A stretch of 39,268 nucleotides of DNA from Lachnospiraceae bacterium G41 (GTDB taxonomy: Bacteria; Bacillota; Clostridia; Lachnospirales; Lachnospiraceae): NCBI GenBank assembly GCA_900100245.1, contig FNEU01000008.1, positions 110,214 to 149,481 on the forward strand. The letters are read 5' to 3'. Made by a program: the position numbers and the translations under genes. Shown here one piece after another: positions 15,417-24,118 of this stretch (positions are counted from its first letter, which is position 1; each line of letters opens with the position of its first letter). A model generated the notes under the pieces. The model saw only the letters and a list, made by a program, of their open reading frames with translations. It ran no database searches and had not been told where the DNA came from.

Positions 15417-16214
15417 TTAATGCTCAACGATGGAACCTTTCTTACATTTCTCAATACAGGTTCCGCAGCCTACACATTTAGCGTAATCAATCTTTGCATG
15501 GAAGTCTGTGACTTCAACAGCTTCAGCGGGACAGTTCTTCTTGCAGAGTCCGCAACCGATACAGCCGTTTGCACATTCTTTCATTGTTACCGGGCCTTTT
15601 TCCTTTGAAGAGCAGGCTACGGCATATTTTGCAGAATAAGGTATCAGTTCTATTAAGTGCTGAGGACATACGGCGATACATTTTCCGCATGCTTTACACT
15701 TTTCTTTATCAACTTTTGCTACTCCGTTTTCTACATGAATAGCATCAAAAGGACAGGCTTTAACGCAGCTTCCGAAGCCCTGACAGCCGTGATTACACGC
15801 TTTCGGTCCTTTGTTGGGAACGAACATGAGCATCTGACAGTCTTCCTGACCTACGTAATCGTAGTTCATCTTGGATGCTTCACAGTCGCCGTTACATTTA
15901 ACGAATGCAACCATCTTTTCGGATTCTACAGCATCTACGCCCATAATGGCAGCTACTTTTTTACCAACTTCTTCACCGCCTACGGGACATCCGTTTACGG
16001 GTGCTTCGCCTTTTACGATAGCAGCAGCAAGTCCCGAACAGCCGGGATAACCGCAGCCGCCACAGTTATTGCCGGGAAGTACTTCAACGATTTTCTCTTC
16101 TCTCTCATCTACACTGACTTTGAAGATAACCGAAGCCAACCCCAAAAATATTCCTATAAACAAACCTACTGCAGCTACAATGCCTACAGCAAGCAGTATA
16201 CCTGTTAAACTCAT
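15417..16214 (-). CDS. rnfB: Rnf complex subunit B (iron-sulfur protein)
   Basis: 265 residues. The N-terminal helix (residues 4-31) anchors it. Next is the RnfB-type cluster motif GNNCGGCGYPGCSGLA with a later Cys in NGCPVGG. Then there are several ferredoxin-type motifs: CNHGCQGFGSCVKACP, CKACGKCIAVCP, CANGCIGCGLCKKNCP and CVGCGTCIEKCKKG, enough for about four more [4Fe-4S] clusters. It is thought to take electrons from reduced ferredoxin. It is the last of rnfCDGEAB, 10 bp after rnfA; RBS AAGGAGAC. Confidence 0.97.
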   Translation of the reverse strand: MSLTGILLAVGIVAAVGLFIGIFLGLASVIFKVSVDEREEKIVEVLPGNNCGGCGYPGCSGLAAAIVKGEAPVNGCPVGGEEVGKKVAAIMGVDAVESEKMVAFVKCNGDCEASKMNYDYVGQEDCQMLMFVPNKGPKACNHGCQGFGSCVKACPFDAIHVENGVAKVDKEKCKACGKCIAVCPQHLIELIPYSAKYAVACSSKEKGPVTMKECANGCIGCGLCKKNCPAEAVEVTDFHAKIDYAKCVGCGTCIEKCKKGSIVEH

Positions 16215-16224
16215 ATCTGTCTCC

Positions 16225-16815
16225 TTAAATCAAACCCGAAAATCCGCAGAATGCTATTGCCATAAGTCCGGCAGTAACAAGTACGATGGGCATTCCCTTC
16301 ATGTATTTGGGTATATTGTTGTATTCCATCTTTTCTCTAAGGCCTGCGAGGATAATAATTGAAATCGCAAAGCCAGCAGCGGTTGCAAAACCGTTTACAA
16401 CGCCTGTTAAGATATCATACTCAAGGTTAACGTTATTGATAGCCACACCCAAAACCGCACAGTTGGTAGTAATCAAAGGGAGATATACACCAAGTGCCTG
16501 ATAAAGGGACTTCATGTACTTCTTTAAGAAAAACTCTACAAACTGAACCAGTGCTGCAATTATCAAAATGAAAACGATAGTTTTCAGATATTCGATATTT
16601 AACGGTTTTAAAATAAATTTGTAAATCAGGCCTGCTACAAGTGATGACATGGTGATTACGAAAATAAGTGCACCACCCATACCTGCGGCTGTTTTAACCT
16701 TTTTAGAAACTCCGAGGAAAGGACAGAGTCCTAAGAACTGGCTTAATACAACATTACTGATTAATGAAGAGCCGATGGCTATTACAATGATGTTTCCGAT
16801 ATATGTTCCGTTCAT
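16225..16815 (-). CDS. rnfA: Rnf complex membrane subunit A
   Basis: 196 residues with six transmembrane helices. The conserved SNVVLSQFLGLCPFLGVSKK near the N-terminus and the TTNCAVLGVA motif in the middle carry the two Cys that hold an in-membrane iron-sulfur cluster together with RnfE. It is part of the ion-translocating core. The ATG follows the rnfE stop directly (TAAATG). Confidence 0.97.
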   Translation of the reverse strand: MNGTYIGNIIVIAIGSSLISNVVLSQFLGLCPFLGVSKKVKTAAGMGGALIFVITMSSLVAGLIYKFILKPLNIEYLKTIVFILIIAALVQFVEFFLKKYMKSLYQALGVYLPLITTNCAVLGVAINNVNLEYDILTGVVNGFATAAGFAISIIILAGLREKMEYNNIPKYMKGMPIVLVTAGLMAIAFCGFSGLI

Positions 16816-17709
16816 TTATTCGCCCTCCTTCTCTTCTTTTACTTCAGGTGCAGGTGCTTCAACCGTAGCGGGAGCTTCCTCTTTTGCGGGGGCTTCTTCT
16901 TTTACGGTATTATCTACCATTCTTCTTGCACAACCCATATCCGAGCAGTTCATACAATCGCTTGAGCAGCCTGAACCGATCTTGGATGTGTCTTTTCCTG
17001 CCTTCGCACCTTTGTCTTTAATGACGTTTTGAATCATTGTAAGGGTTGCGAGCACGAAGAATGCACCGGGAGCCATAACAAGGATTCCGATAGGTGAAAT
17101 AGATGAAAATTCAATCTTAAGTATGTTGTTGATAATACCTGCAAATCCCTTTGCCTTAGGATTGATCACCTTTGCAAGAGCTCCTACAAGCAATACGGAA
17201 ATAGGACTGCCGAACATATCGTCAATCGCAAATCCGAATAATGTGCCGGCACCTAAGAATTCTCTTACCAAACCGATAAGTGTAAGTGCCAATGTAAATC
17301 CGAGTCCCATACCGATACCGTCGAACAGTGAAGGTAATACAGGATTCTTGGATGCATAACTTTCTGCACGTCCGAGGATGATACAGTTAACAACGATAAG
17401 CGAAATATAAATGCCTAAAGCCGAATATAATCCGGGAACGAAAGCATGCATTAAAAGTTCTACTATTGTAACGAAGGTTGCAATAATAACGATATATGCG
17501 GGAATACGAACCTTATCGGGAATAATCTTACGAAGAGCCGATATAATCATATTACTGAGTGCAAGTACCACCATCGTTGAAAGACCCATACCAAGACCGT
17601 TAATAGCACTTGTGGTAACGGCAAGCGTGGGACACATACCAAGCATAAGTACGAAAGTGGGATTTTCTTTAATGAGTCCGTTGTAGAGACGTTCCAAACA
17701 TCTTTTCAT
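16816..17709 (-). CDS. rnfE: Rnf complex membrane subunit E with Cys-rich C-terminal extension
   Basis: 297 residues, against about 200-230 for most RnfE. The first 235 residues are the normal six-helix RnfE fold, homologous to RnfA, with NPTFVLMLGMCPTLAVTTSA and VNCIILGRAES carrying the cluster-binding Cys. The extension from about residue 244 contains four Cys (248, 252, 255, 260; spacing C-x3-C-x2-C-x4-C, in GCSSDCMNCSDMGCARR). It ends with a low-complexity Glu/Ala/Pro/Val tail. The Cys group may bind metal or an extra cluster. This is inference. The start overlaps the rnfG stop by one base (TAATG). Confidence 0.96.
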   Translation of the reverse strand: MKRCLERLYNGLIKENPTFVLMLGMCPTLAVTTSAINGLGMGLSTMVVLALSNMIISALRKIIPDKVRIPAYIVIIATFVTIVELLMHAFVPGLYSALGIYISLIVVNCIILGRAESYASKNPVLPSLFDGIGMGLGFTLALTLIGLVREFLGAGTLFGFAIDDMFGSPISVLLVGALAKVINPKAKGFAGIINNILKIEFSSISPIGILVMAPGAFFVLATLTMIQNVIKDKGAKAGKDTSKIGSGCSSDCMNCSDMGCARRMVDNTVKEEAPAKEEAPATVEAPAPEVKEEKEGE

Positions 17710-18365
17710 TATTCATTCCCTCCTTCGCTTAAAATTGTAAAATATCTGGCACCTGTATTAACGCCGTTTGTAACAGCATTCGAAGTAATGGTAGCTGATG
17801 TGATGGCATCGATTTCATCTGATGAAACCGCACCTGTCTTAACTACCTTATACTCCTCAAGCTTTCTGTTTCTAAACTGAGGAACGAGTACTTTCTCTGC
17901 GTTCATACCAAGGCCGGGTGTTTCGGAAATCGAAAGGATTGAAACACCTTTTAACATATTGTCGAGTGTAATACCCATATAGAAGGAAATGTTTCCGCCG
18001 TAACCTGAAGTACTTGTTACGCCGATTACATAACCGTAAAGTGTACCGTCAGCCTTCTTTGCTTCGTATACACTGTCAATGTAAGCTACATTATAATCTT
18101 CGTTCTTAAGCTGTTCGCTGATTGTGGGATTAACCTCAATCGGATTAAACGTAAGCTCTTCTACCGTATCAAGTACGCCGGCTTCGTTAATCTCCTTGAA
18201 TACTTCTGCGCATGCATCAGCCTGAGCCTGAGCTTCCTGTGTGGCGATGGGCTCTTTGGTCAGTTCATATACGAAACCGAGACCCAATCCTGCAACAAGA
18301 GTAATTCCGAAAATAACTGCCGTGTCTTTTATGATTCTTATTAAATCTTCTTTGGACATACTCAT
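17709..18365 (-). CDS. rnfG: Rnf complex subunit G (FMN-binding)
   Basis: 218 residues. One N-terminal helix (about 9-31) anchors an outside FMN-binding domain. The flavinylation motif is DAITSATIT, with FMN expected on Thr192. GYVIGVTSTSGYGGNISFYM and ISETPGLGMNAEKV are family blocks. The gene overlaps rnfD by 4 bases and has GGAGG inside rnfD as ribosome site. ApbE, encoded downstream, would attach the FMN. Confidence 0.96.
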   Translation of the reverse strand: MSMSKEDLIRIIKDTAVIFGITLVAGLGLGFVYELTKEPIATQEAQAQADACAEVFKEINEAGVLDTVEELTFNPIEVNPTISEQLKNEDYNVAYIDSVYEAKKADGTLYGYVIGVTSTSGYGGNISFYMGITLDNMLKGVSILSISETPGLGMNAEKVLVPQFRNRKLEEYKVVKTGAVSSDEIDAITSATITSNAVTNGVNTGARYFTILSEGGNE

Positions 18366-19297
18366 AGTGAATTCTCTCCTCCTTTACCAAAAGCTTTAGG
18401 AAGAGTAATCTTCTCGATAAGCGGAACAAGAAGGTTTCCTAAAATAATCGCAAAGGAAACTCCTTCCGCACCGGGTCCGAATATACGGAATACACCGGTT
18501 AAGATACCAAGCAGGATACCGAATACATACTGTCCTTTCTTGGTAATAGGTCTTGTTACATAATCGGTAGCCATGAAGAAAGCACCAAGCATAAGACCGC
18601 CACCTGCGAGCTGTGCGCAGATGTAATTTAAGTCAAATCCTCTCTTGGAGAATAAAAGAATAAATATTACAAATGATACAATGTAAGATCCGGGAATCTT
18701 TAAATCGATTATTCCGAGAGCAATAAGGAAACATGCGCCCAAAACAATTGCAATCATGCTTGTCTCGCCGATTGTTCCGGCCGTACGTCCTATTACCATA
18801 TCGAAAATATTTACTTCACCGCCCGCTTTGACAATTGCAAGAGGTGTGGGACCCGTATAAACATCGGTGGTAAAGTTCGTCATATTCTTTGCAAAAGAAA
18901 TAACGAGGAAACATCTCGCACCGAGTGCGGGGTTCATAAAGTTCTGTCCGAGACCGCCGAAAAGCATCTTTACGACAACAATCGCAAAGCATGCGCCGAG
19001 TGCGGTCATCCACAAAGGAAATGATGCAGGTAAATTGAGCGCAAGTAACAGGCCGGTAACAATAGCGGAGCAGTCTCCCACCGAAACTGGTTTCTTTAAT
19101 ATCTTGCACATTACAAACTCGGAAAGTACCGAAAAGCCTACCGAAACAAGAATTACAAGAAGAGCATGATAACCGAAGTTAATCACACCGAAAATTGTGG
19201 CAGGCATAAGTGCTATGATAACAGCAAGCATGATTCCTCTTGTCGACATACCGTCTCTGACATGAGGGTTCGAGGATACTTTTAATTTCTTATCCAT
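18362..19297 (-). CDS. rnfD: Rnf complex membrane subunit D (FMN-binding)
   Basis: 311 residues, NqrB/RnfD family, with about nine or ten transmembrane helices. The N-terminal signature is SSNPHVRDGMSTRGIM. GLGQNFMNPALGARCF is the core quinone/flavin-region block. TDVYTGPTPLA is the flavinylation site, with covalent FMN expected on Thr151; the usual SGAT is TGPT here. DYVTRPITKKGQ is a further family block. It starts 2 bp after rnfC. RBS GGGGG. Confidence 0.96.
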   Translation of the reverse strand: MDKKLKVSSNPHVRDGMSTRGIMLAVIIALMPATIFGVINFGYHALLVILVSVGFSVLSEFVMCKILKKPVSVGDCSAIVTGLLLALNLPASFPLWMTALGACFAIVVVKMLFGGLGQNFMNPALGARCFLVISFAKNMTNFTTDVYTGPTPLAIVKAGGEVNIFDMVIGRTAGTIGETSMIAIVLGACFLIALGIIDLKIPGSYIVSFVIFILLFSKRGFDLNYICAQLAGGGLMLGAFFMATDYVTRPITKKGQYVFGILLGILTGVFRIFGPGAEGVSFAIILGNLLVPLIEKITLPKAFGKGGENSL

Positions 19298-19299
19298 GA

Positions 19300-20619
19300 T
19301 TATTTACCCCCTTTCTTTCTGTCGGCGAGAATCATTCTTCTCATAGATTTAATACTCTGGGTAAGATAACGCTTTGCGGGGCAAATATATGAGCAGCATC
19401 CGCATTCGCAGCATTCCATACCGTTATATTTTTCAAACATTTCTCTGTTTCCGTTCTGTGCAAAGTCAGCCAGTTTGGAAGGAACTACTCTTCCGGGGCA
19501 TACTTCAACGCATCTTCCGCAGTTGATACATGCGGTTTCCTTTGCTGAAGAAATCTGATCCTTGGATAAACAAAGGAGTGCAGATGAAGTCTTGGTTGCG
19601 GGAACGTCGAGATCAAAGATGGCAAATCCCATCATGGGTCCGCCGGAAACAATCTTTTCGGGCTCTTTTATGAATCCGCCCGCCTCATCTATCAGTTCAT
19701 GATAATTGGTTCCGATAGGAATTCTGAAGTTCTGAGGATTCTTGACACAGTCGCCTGTAACGGTAACGATTCTGTGAAGAAGAGGTCTGCCTTCTACAAC
19801 CGCCTGATATATGGAGCAGATGGTATCGACGTTATTGACAATACAGCCTGCGTCTGCAGGAAGCATTGAAGAATTGATTGCTCTCTTTGTCGTTGCAAAG
19901 ATAAGATGTCTTTCAGAACCCTGAGGATATTTGGTCTTAAGTCCGATAACGGTAATCTTTTCATCGTTCTTTGTCAGTTCTTTTAAGATCTTAATACAAT
20001 CGGGCTTGTTATCCTCTACCGCAAGAATACCTCTTGCATTATTAAATAAGGAAAGTTCGATACGAAGACCTTCCACAAGTTTTTCGGGAGTTTCAATCAT
20101 AATCCTGTAGTCACTTGTAAGATAGGGTTCACATTCCGCACAGTTCGCGATAATGTATTCGATTTTATCCGGTTCTTTGGGTGAAACCTTAACATGCGTA
20201 GGGAATCCTGCTCCGCCCATTCCGACTATACCGGCTTTCTGAATAAGAGAAACGATTTCTTCTCTTGAAAGCTTTGTGTAATCAGGATTAGGAGTAAATT
20301 CTACCTCGTCGTAAGCACCGTCGTTTTCAATTACTATCGACTTAACATGATCACCAGTAATAATTCTTCTGGGTTCGATAGCTTTTACGGTACCCGAAAC
20401 AGACGAATAAATCGGAGATGAAACAAACCCCGTTTCCTTGGCAATTAACTGTCCAACCAATACATGTTCCCCAATTTCAACAACAGGCTCAGCGGGTGCG
20501 CCTATATGCTGAGACAAAGGATATACCATCAGACCCTTGGGACTGTAATCTACAATCGGCTTATCCTTTGAAATGTCTTTTCCGTCATAGGGGTGAATAC
20601 CACCGTGAAATGTAAACAA
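19300..20619 (-). CDS. rnfC: Rnf complex subunit C (NADH-binding, iron-sulfur)
   Basis: 439 residues, cytoplasmic. It resembles the NuoF/51-kDa type NADH and FMN-binding protein: GMGGAGFPTHVKV (nucleotide loop) and IANCAECEPYLTSD. Two [4Fe-4S] motifs lie near the C-terminus, CINCGRCVEVCPGR and CCECGCCSYICPAKR. It passes electrons to NAD+. First gene of rnfCDGEAB. The start is TTG (20617-20619), fixed by GGGAGG 7 bases upstream; the ATG nearer the promoter is out of frame. The Rnf pump oxidises ferredoxin with NAD+ and exports Na+ or H+. Confidence 0.97.
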   Translation of the reverse strand: MFTFHGGIHPYDGKDISKDKPIVDYSPKGLMVYPLSQHIGAPAEPVVEIGEHVLVGQLIAKETGFVSSPIYSSVSGTVKAIEPRRIITGDHVKSIVIENDGAYDEVEFTPNPDYTKLSREEIVSLIQKAGIVGMGGAGFPTHVKVSPKEPDKIEYIIANCAECEPYLTSDYRIMIETPEKLVEGLRIELSLFNNARGILAVEDNKPDCIKILKELTKNDEKITVIGLKTKYPQGSERHLIFATTKRAINSSMLPADAGCIVNNVDTICSIYQAVVEGRPLLHRIVTVTGDCVKNPQNFRIPIGTNYHELIDEAGGFIKEPEKIVSGGPMMGFAIFDLDVPATKTSSALLCLSKDQISSAKETACINCGRCVEVCPGRVVPSKLADFAQNGNREMFEKYNGMECCECGCCSYICPAKRYLTQSIKSMRRMILADRKKGGK

Positions 20620-20754
20620 ATCCTTGCCTCCCTTTCATTTTTTAAAAATAGCCTTTAATATATTACTACTTATTTAAAAAAAATACTATATAAAATTTTC
20701 AAAATGTAGTAAGATAATAATGTATGTAAAATAAGCATTTGGAAAGGTAATCTA

Positions 20755-21855
20755 ATGAAAACTATTCAGTGTTCGACCACTCTTAAAGAATTAAATTATC
20801 CTTTGGAAACAATAGCACCGCTTAACGATATCCTTTTCCTTGATATCGAGACTACAGGTTTTAGCGCCAGAAGTTCAAATTTATATATGATCGGCTGTTC
20901 TTATTATGAAGACGGCGAATGGCAGTTAATCCAGTGGCTGGCCGAAAACTATGAAGAAGAAAACGAAGTATTGAAAGCATTTCTTGACTTCTGCAAAAAC
21001 TACTCTTTCCTCATTCATTTTAACGGAAATCAGTTTGATATTCCATTCATAGAGCAGAAATGCGAACAGTACGAATATGATTTTGATTTCAGTTCATTCG
21101 ACGGACTGGATATTTATAAAAGAATCAAGCCTTACAAGAACTTCATGAAGCTCGAGGATTGCAGACAGAAGACATTACAGTCCTTCCTCGGTATGATCAG
21201 AGAAGACATCTTCGACGGTGGCGAACTGATAAGCTTCTATCACGAATATGTTGTAAGTAAGGACGAAGAAATAATGAATGCAATCCTTCTTCACAACAAA
21301 GAAGATGTTATCGGAATGCTTCATATGGTTTCTCTTCTTTCAATACCCGATTTGTTCAACAAATCACTTCGTGTAATGAAGGTTAAGGCTAACTATTACA
21401 ACGATTATGAGAATAAAAAGAGACAGGAACTTATCTTATCCTTAAGATTCAGAAATGCAATTCCCGTTCCTCTTTCATATACCGCAAACGGATGTTACTT
21501 TACATGTGACGGAATAGACGGAATTTTGAAGGTACCTCTTTACGAGGAAGAAATGAAATACTTCTATTCCAACTACAGAGATTACTACTATCTCATCCAT
21601 GAAGATATGGCTGTACACAAATCAGTTGCACAGTTTATCGAAAAGGATCACAAAGAGCCCGCAAGTGCTCTTACATGCTACACACGTAAGACATCTACAT
21701 ATCTTCCTGAATGGAGCGTTCTCTTCGAGCCGTTCTACAAGAGAGATTACAGAGACCAGCAGTTGTTCTTCGAACTCACACCGGAGTTTAAGACATCGAG
21801 AGAAAGTTTCAACAAATACGCAGAACACATTCTGCAAAATATGATTAACGTATAA
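20755..21855 (+). CDS. RNase H-like (YprB-type) 3'-5' exonuclease
   Basis: 366 residues. The DEDD exonuclease core lies in residues 20-200: ILFLDIETTGFSAR (first Asp and Glu), LIHFNGNQFDIPF (second Asp) and LLHNKEDVIGML (last Asp with the active-site His/Asn region). This is the YprB ribonuclease-H-like domain. The C-terminal 160 residues are rich in Tyr and charged residues and match no catalytic motif that I know. In Bacillus the similar yprB is next to a helicase gene; here the gene stands alone and diverges from rnfC. RBS GGAAAGG. The substrate (DNA or RNA) is unknown. Confidence 0.85.
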   Translation: MKTIQCSTTLKELNYPLETIAPLNDILFLDIETTGFSARSSNLYMIGCSYYEDGEWQLIQWLAENYEEENEVLKAFLDFCKNYSFLIHFNGNQFDIPFIEQKCEQYEYDFDFSSFDGLDIYKRIKPYKNFMKLEDCRQKTLQSFLGMIREDIFDGGELISFYHEYVVSKDEEIMNAILLHNKEDVIGMLHMVSLLSIPDLFNKSLRVMKVKANYYNDYENKKRQELILSLRFRNAIPVPLSYTANGCYFTCDGIDGILKVPLYEEEMKYFYSNYRDYYYLIHEDMAVHKSVAQFIEKDHKEPASALTCYTRKTSTYLPEWSVLFEPFYKRDYRDQQLFFELTPEFKTSRESFNKYAEHILQNMINV

Positions 21856-21879
21856 ATTGATATTGAACAAATATCAATA
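21856..21879 (+). repeat. Small inverted repeat after the exonuclease gene
   Basis: ATTGATAT-TGAACAA-ATATCAAT, an 8-bp AT-rich dyad right after the stop codon. It is probably just a 3' UTR hairpin upstream of the stronger terminator. Confidence 0.4.
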
Positions 21880-21905
21880 ACCTATAACATCCTTTCTTTT
21901 CTAGA

Positions 21906-21938
21906 ATATCAGGCGCCGCAAGGTGCCTGATATTTTTT
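21906..21938 (+). terminator. Terminator of the exonuclease gene
   Basis: ATATCAGGCGCC-GCAA-GGTGCCTGATAT (12 bp, one G-T pair) followed by TTTTTTAT. Confidence 0.93.
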
Positions 21939-21957
21939 ATCCTAAAAGATATGACAT

Positions 21958-21989
21958 AAAAAAGAAGACACATTAACTGTGTCTTCTTT
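21958..21989 (-). terminator. Terminator of the cmk-ispH-rpsA operon
   Basis: The minus strand AAAGAAGACACA-GTTAA-TGTGTCTTCTTT leads into TTTTTT, 19 bp after the rpsA stop. It stands tail to tail with the exonuclease terminator. Confidence 0.92.
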
Positions 21990-22008
21990 ATATAAATAAT
22001 TATTATTT

Positions 22009-23262
22009 TTATTCTTCTGCAGGTGCTGCTTCTTCAGCAGGAGCTTCCTCTGCGGGAGCTGCTTCTACAACAGGTGCTTCTTCAACGGGAGCTTCTACTG
22101 CAGGTGCTTCTTTAGCTTCTTCTTCAGCCTGTGCTGCAACTACTGATTCAACATCAACTGTTGCATATTCTTCGCCGTTGTCATCAGCATTTTCTTCTTT
22201 CTTCTTGGGCTGTAACATAGCTCTTACGGAAAGGCTGATTCTGTTGTTCTCTTCGTTAACTTCTGTAACCTCTGCAGTTACTTCATCACCAATCTTAAGA
22301 ACATCTGAAGGCTTCTCAATGTGATTCTTGGAAATCTGGGAAACATGAAGAAGTGCATCTACACCACCTTCAAGCTGAATGAAAGCACCGAAGTCTGTCA
22401 TTCTTGCAACCTTACCTGTTACAACGCTGCCAACAGGGAATCTTGCGCTTAAATCTTTCCAGGGATTCTCATCTTCAAACTTGGTTGAAAGAGAAATTCT
22501 GTTTCCGTTAATCTCTTTTATGAGAACTTTTACTTTATCGCCTGCTTTGTAAAGCTTCTTAGCACTTTCGATTCTGCCCCAGCTCATCTCTTTGATGTGA
22601 AGGAGTCCGTCGATACCGCCGAGATCGATGAATGCACCGAAATCTGTAACGTTCTTTACAGTACCTTCTACTGTATCGCCAACTTTAATCTTGGAAAGAA
22701 CTTCCTCAAGAGCTTTTGCCTTCTGAGCTGTAATGAGTTCTTTGCGGTTGCCGATATATCTTCTCTGCTTGGGATCATATTCCTGCATGAGAAATTCTAT
22801 TTCCTTATCCATGAACTTGGATAAATCTTTTTCATAAACATCTGAAAGAAGACCTGCGGGAATGAATACTCTAACATCATCTACAACAACGATAACACCT
22901 TTGTTGTTGGGAATCTGTGTAACTACACCCTTAACTGTTGTCTTCTCATTGAACGCATCTTCAAGAATCTTGGATCCTTTATCCATCACAAGTCTCTTGT
23001 GCGTAAGTGATACCTGACCTTCTCCGTCGTTGACCTTAAGTACCTTAACGTCAAGTTTGTCTCCGATTTTTACTTTTTCTGTCAGATCAATGCTTAAGTC
23101 ATTTGTGTATTCTGCTTTGGAAAGAATGCCATCAGATTTGTAGCCGATATTTAAAATAATGTAATCGGGTTTAACATCGATAACTTCACCGCTAACTATC
23201 TCTCCTGTTCGAATTGTTTTGAATGATTCATCAAGCATTTGTTCAAAAGTAAGTTCTGACAT
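22009..23262 (-). CDS. rpsA: 30S ribosomal protein S1
   Basis: 417 residues with four S1 (OB-fold) RNA-binding repeats: about 16-86, 103-167, 185-253 and 270-338. Repeats 3 and 4 are the clearest (VGDTVEGTVKNVTDFGAFID and VGSVVTGKVARMTDFGAFIQ). The C-terminal 60 residues are a low-complexity Ala/Glu/Pro/Val tail, probably disordered. The start at 23262 is chosen because GAGGAGG lies 8 bases upstream and the protein begins MSELTFEQMLDESF. The frame stays open 126 bp further up, but that part lies within ispH. The start lies inside ispH, giving a 20-bp overlap. In some clostridia IspH and S1 are one fused protein. Confidence 0.93.
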   Translation of the reverse strand: MSELTFEQMLDESFKTIRTGEIVSGEVIDVKPDYIILNIGYKSDGILSKAEYTNDLSIDLTEKVKIGDKLDVKVLKVNDGEGQVSLTHKRLVMDKGSKILEDAFNEKTTVKGVVTQIPNNKGVIVVVDDVRVFIPAGLLSDVYEKDLSKFMDKEIEFLMQEYDPKQRRYIGNRKELITAQKAKALEEVLSKIKVGDTVEGTVKNVTDFGAFIDLGGIDGLLHIKEMSWGRIESAKKLYKAGDKVKVLIKEINGNRISLSTKFEDENPWKDLSARFPVGSVVTGKVARMTDFGAFIQLEGGVDALLHVSQISKNHIEKPSDVLKIGDEVTAEVTEVNEENNRISLSVRAMLQPKKKEENADDNGEEYATVDVESVVAAQAEEEAKEAPAVEAPVEEAPVVEAAPAEEAPAEEAAPAEE

Positions 23263-24097
23263 ATTTTTGAACCTCCTCAATAATGTTTTTTGGGGTAGAT
23301 GCCCCAGCTGTAATTCCCACCAGGTTAGCATTAGCCGGTAATTCCAAATGCAACTCCTTAAGTGTCTGAATGAAATAGGTTCTTTCACAATGCATTTTGC
23401 TGATTTCGTAAAGCTTGCGGGAATTGGAGCTTTGCGAATCCCCTATAACAATCATAACGTCAGCTTTTTCGGCCAGTTGCGCGGCCTCGTTTTGACGTTC
23501 GCTCGTAGCGTTGCATATAGTATTCACAACGCTAACATTATCATCATAACAAATTCCTTTTAAAATATCAACTAAATCTTTAAATTTATTGATGTTAAAA
23601 GTAGTCTGTGAAACTACGTAAATCTCGCCTTTTAACACGCCTTTGAGAGCCCTTGCGTCATCTTCGTTTCCGACGACGTAAGCGGGTGTTTCGCACCACC
23701 CTTTTATACCCTCAACTTCAGGGTGTCCGTCGTTGCCGATTATGACAATTGTTTTACCCTGAGCGGATTCTGTATTTACTAAATTCTGAATCCTTTTTAC
23801 GAACGGACATGTCGTGTCGATTATCGTAAATCCACGCTTTTCTATGCCTTCGTAGATGTTTTTTGCAACACCGTGAGACCTTATAATTACACAGCCTTTG
23901 GGAAGATCATCAAGTTCCTCTAAGGAGTTTATTTCTTTTACTCCTTTTATGAGAAAATCGTTTACAACTTCCTTATTGTGAATAATAGGTCCGAAAGTAT
24001 AAATAATTCCGCCTTTTTCAATTTCTTCATACACCGTATCCACAGCTCTTTTTACACCAAAGCAAAAGCCTGCGGATTTGGCAAGTACAACTTCCAT
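23243..24097 (-). CDS. ispH: 4-hydroxy-3-methylbut-2-enyl diphosphate reductase
   Basis: 284 residues. It is the last enzyme of the MEP pathway, making IPP and DMAPP with a [4Fe-4S] cluster. The three cluster Cys are Cys12 (SAGFCFGVKRAV), Cys97 (IDTTCPFVK) and Cys195 (NTICNATSERQ). IRSHGVAK and GNDGHPEVEGIKGW are family substrate motifs. The C-terminal end TAGASTPKNIIEEV is normal. RBS AAAGG. It ends 20 bases inside rpsA, in another frame. Operon order is flavoprotein-cmk-ispH-rpsA. Confidence 0.97.
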   Translation of the reverse strand: MEVVLAKSAGFCFGVKRAVDTVYEEIEKGGIIYTFGPIIHNKEVVNDFLIKGVKEINSLEELDDLPKGCVIIRSHGVAKNIYEGIEKRGFTIIDTTCPFVKRIQNLVNTESAQGKTIVIIGNDGHPEVEGIKGWCETPAYVVGNEDDARALKGVLKGEIYVVSQTTFNINKFKDLVDILKGICYDDNVSVVNTICNATSERQNEAAQLAEKADVMIVIGDSQSSNSRKLYEISKMHCERTYFIQTLKELHLELPANANLVGITAGASTPKNIIEEVQKYVRTYF

Positions 24098-24118
24098 GTT
24101 ATGCCTTTCTTATGCCGG

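Noticed and set aside
23263-23388. Upstream extension of rpsA (42 residues starting MKEPISFRHL).
   Set aside because: It lies within ispH in another frame and has no ribosome site, whereas MSELTF has GAGGAGG 8 bases upstream.
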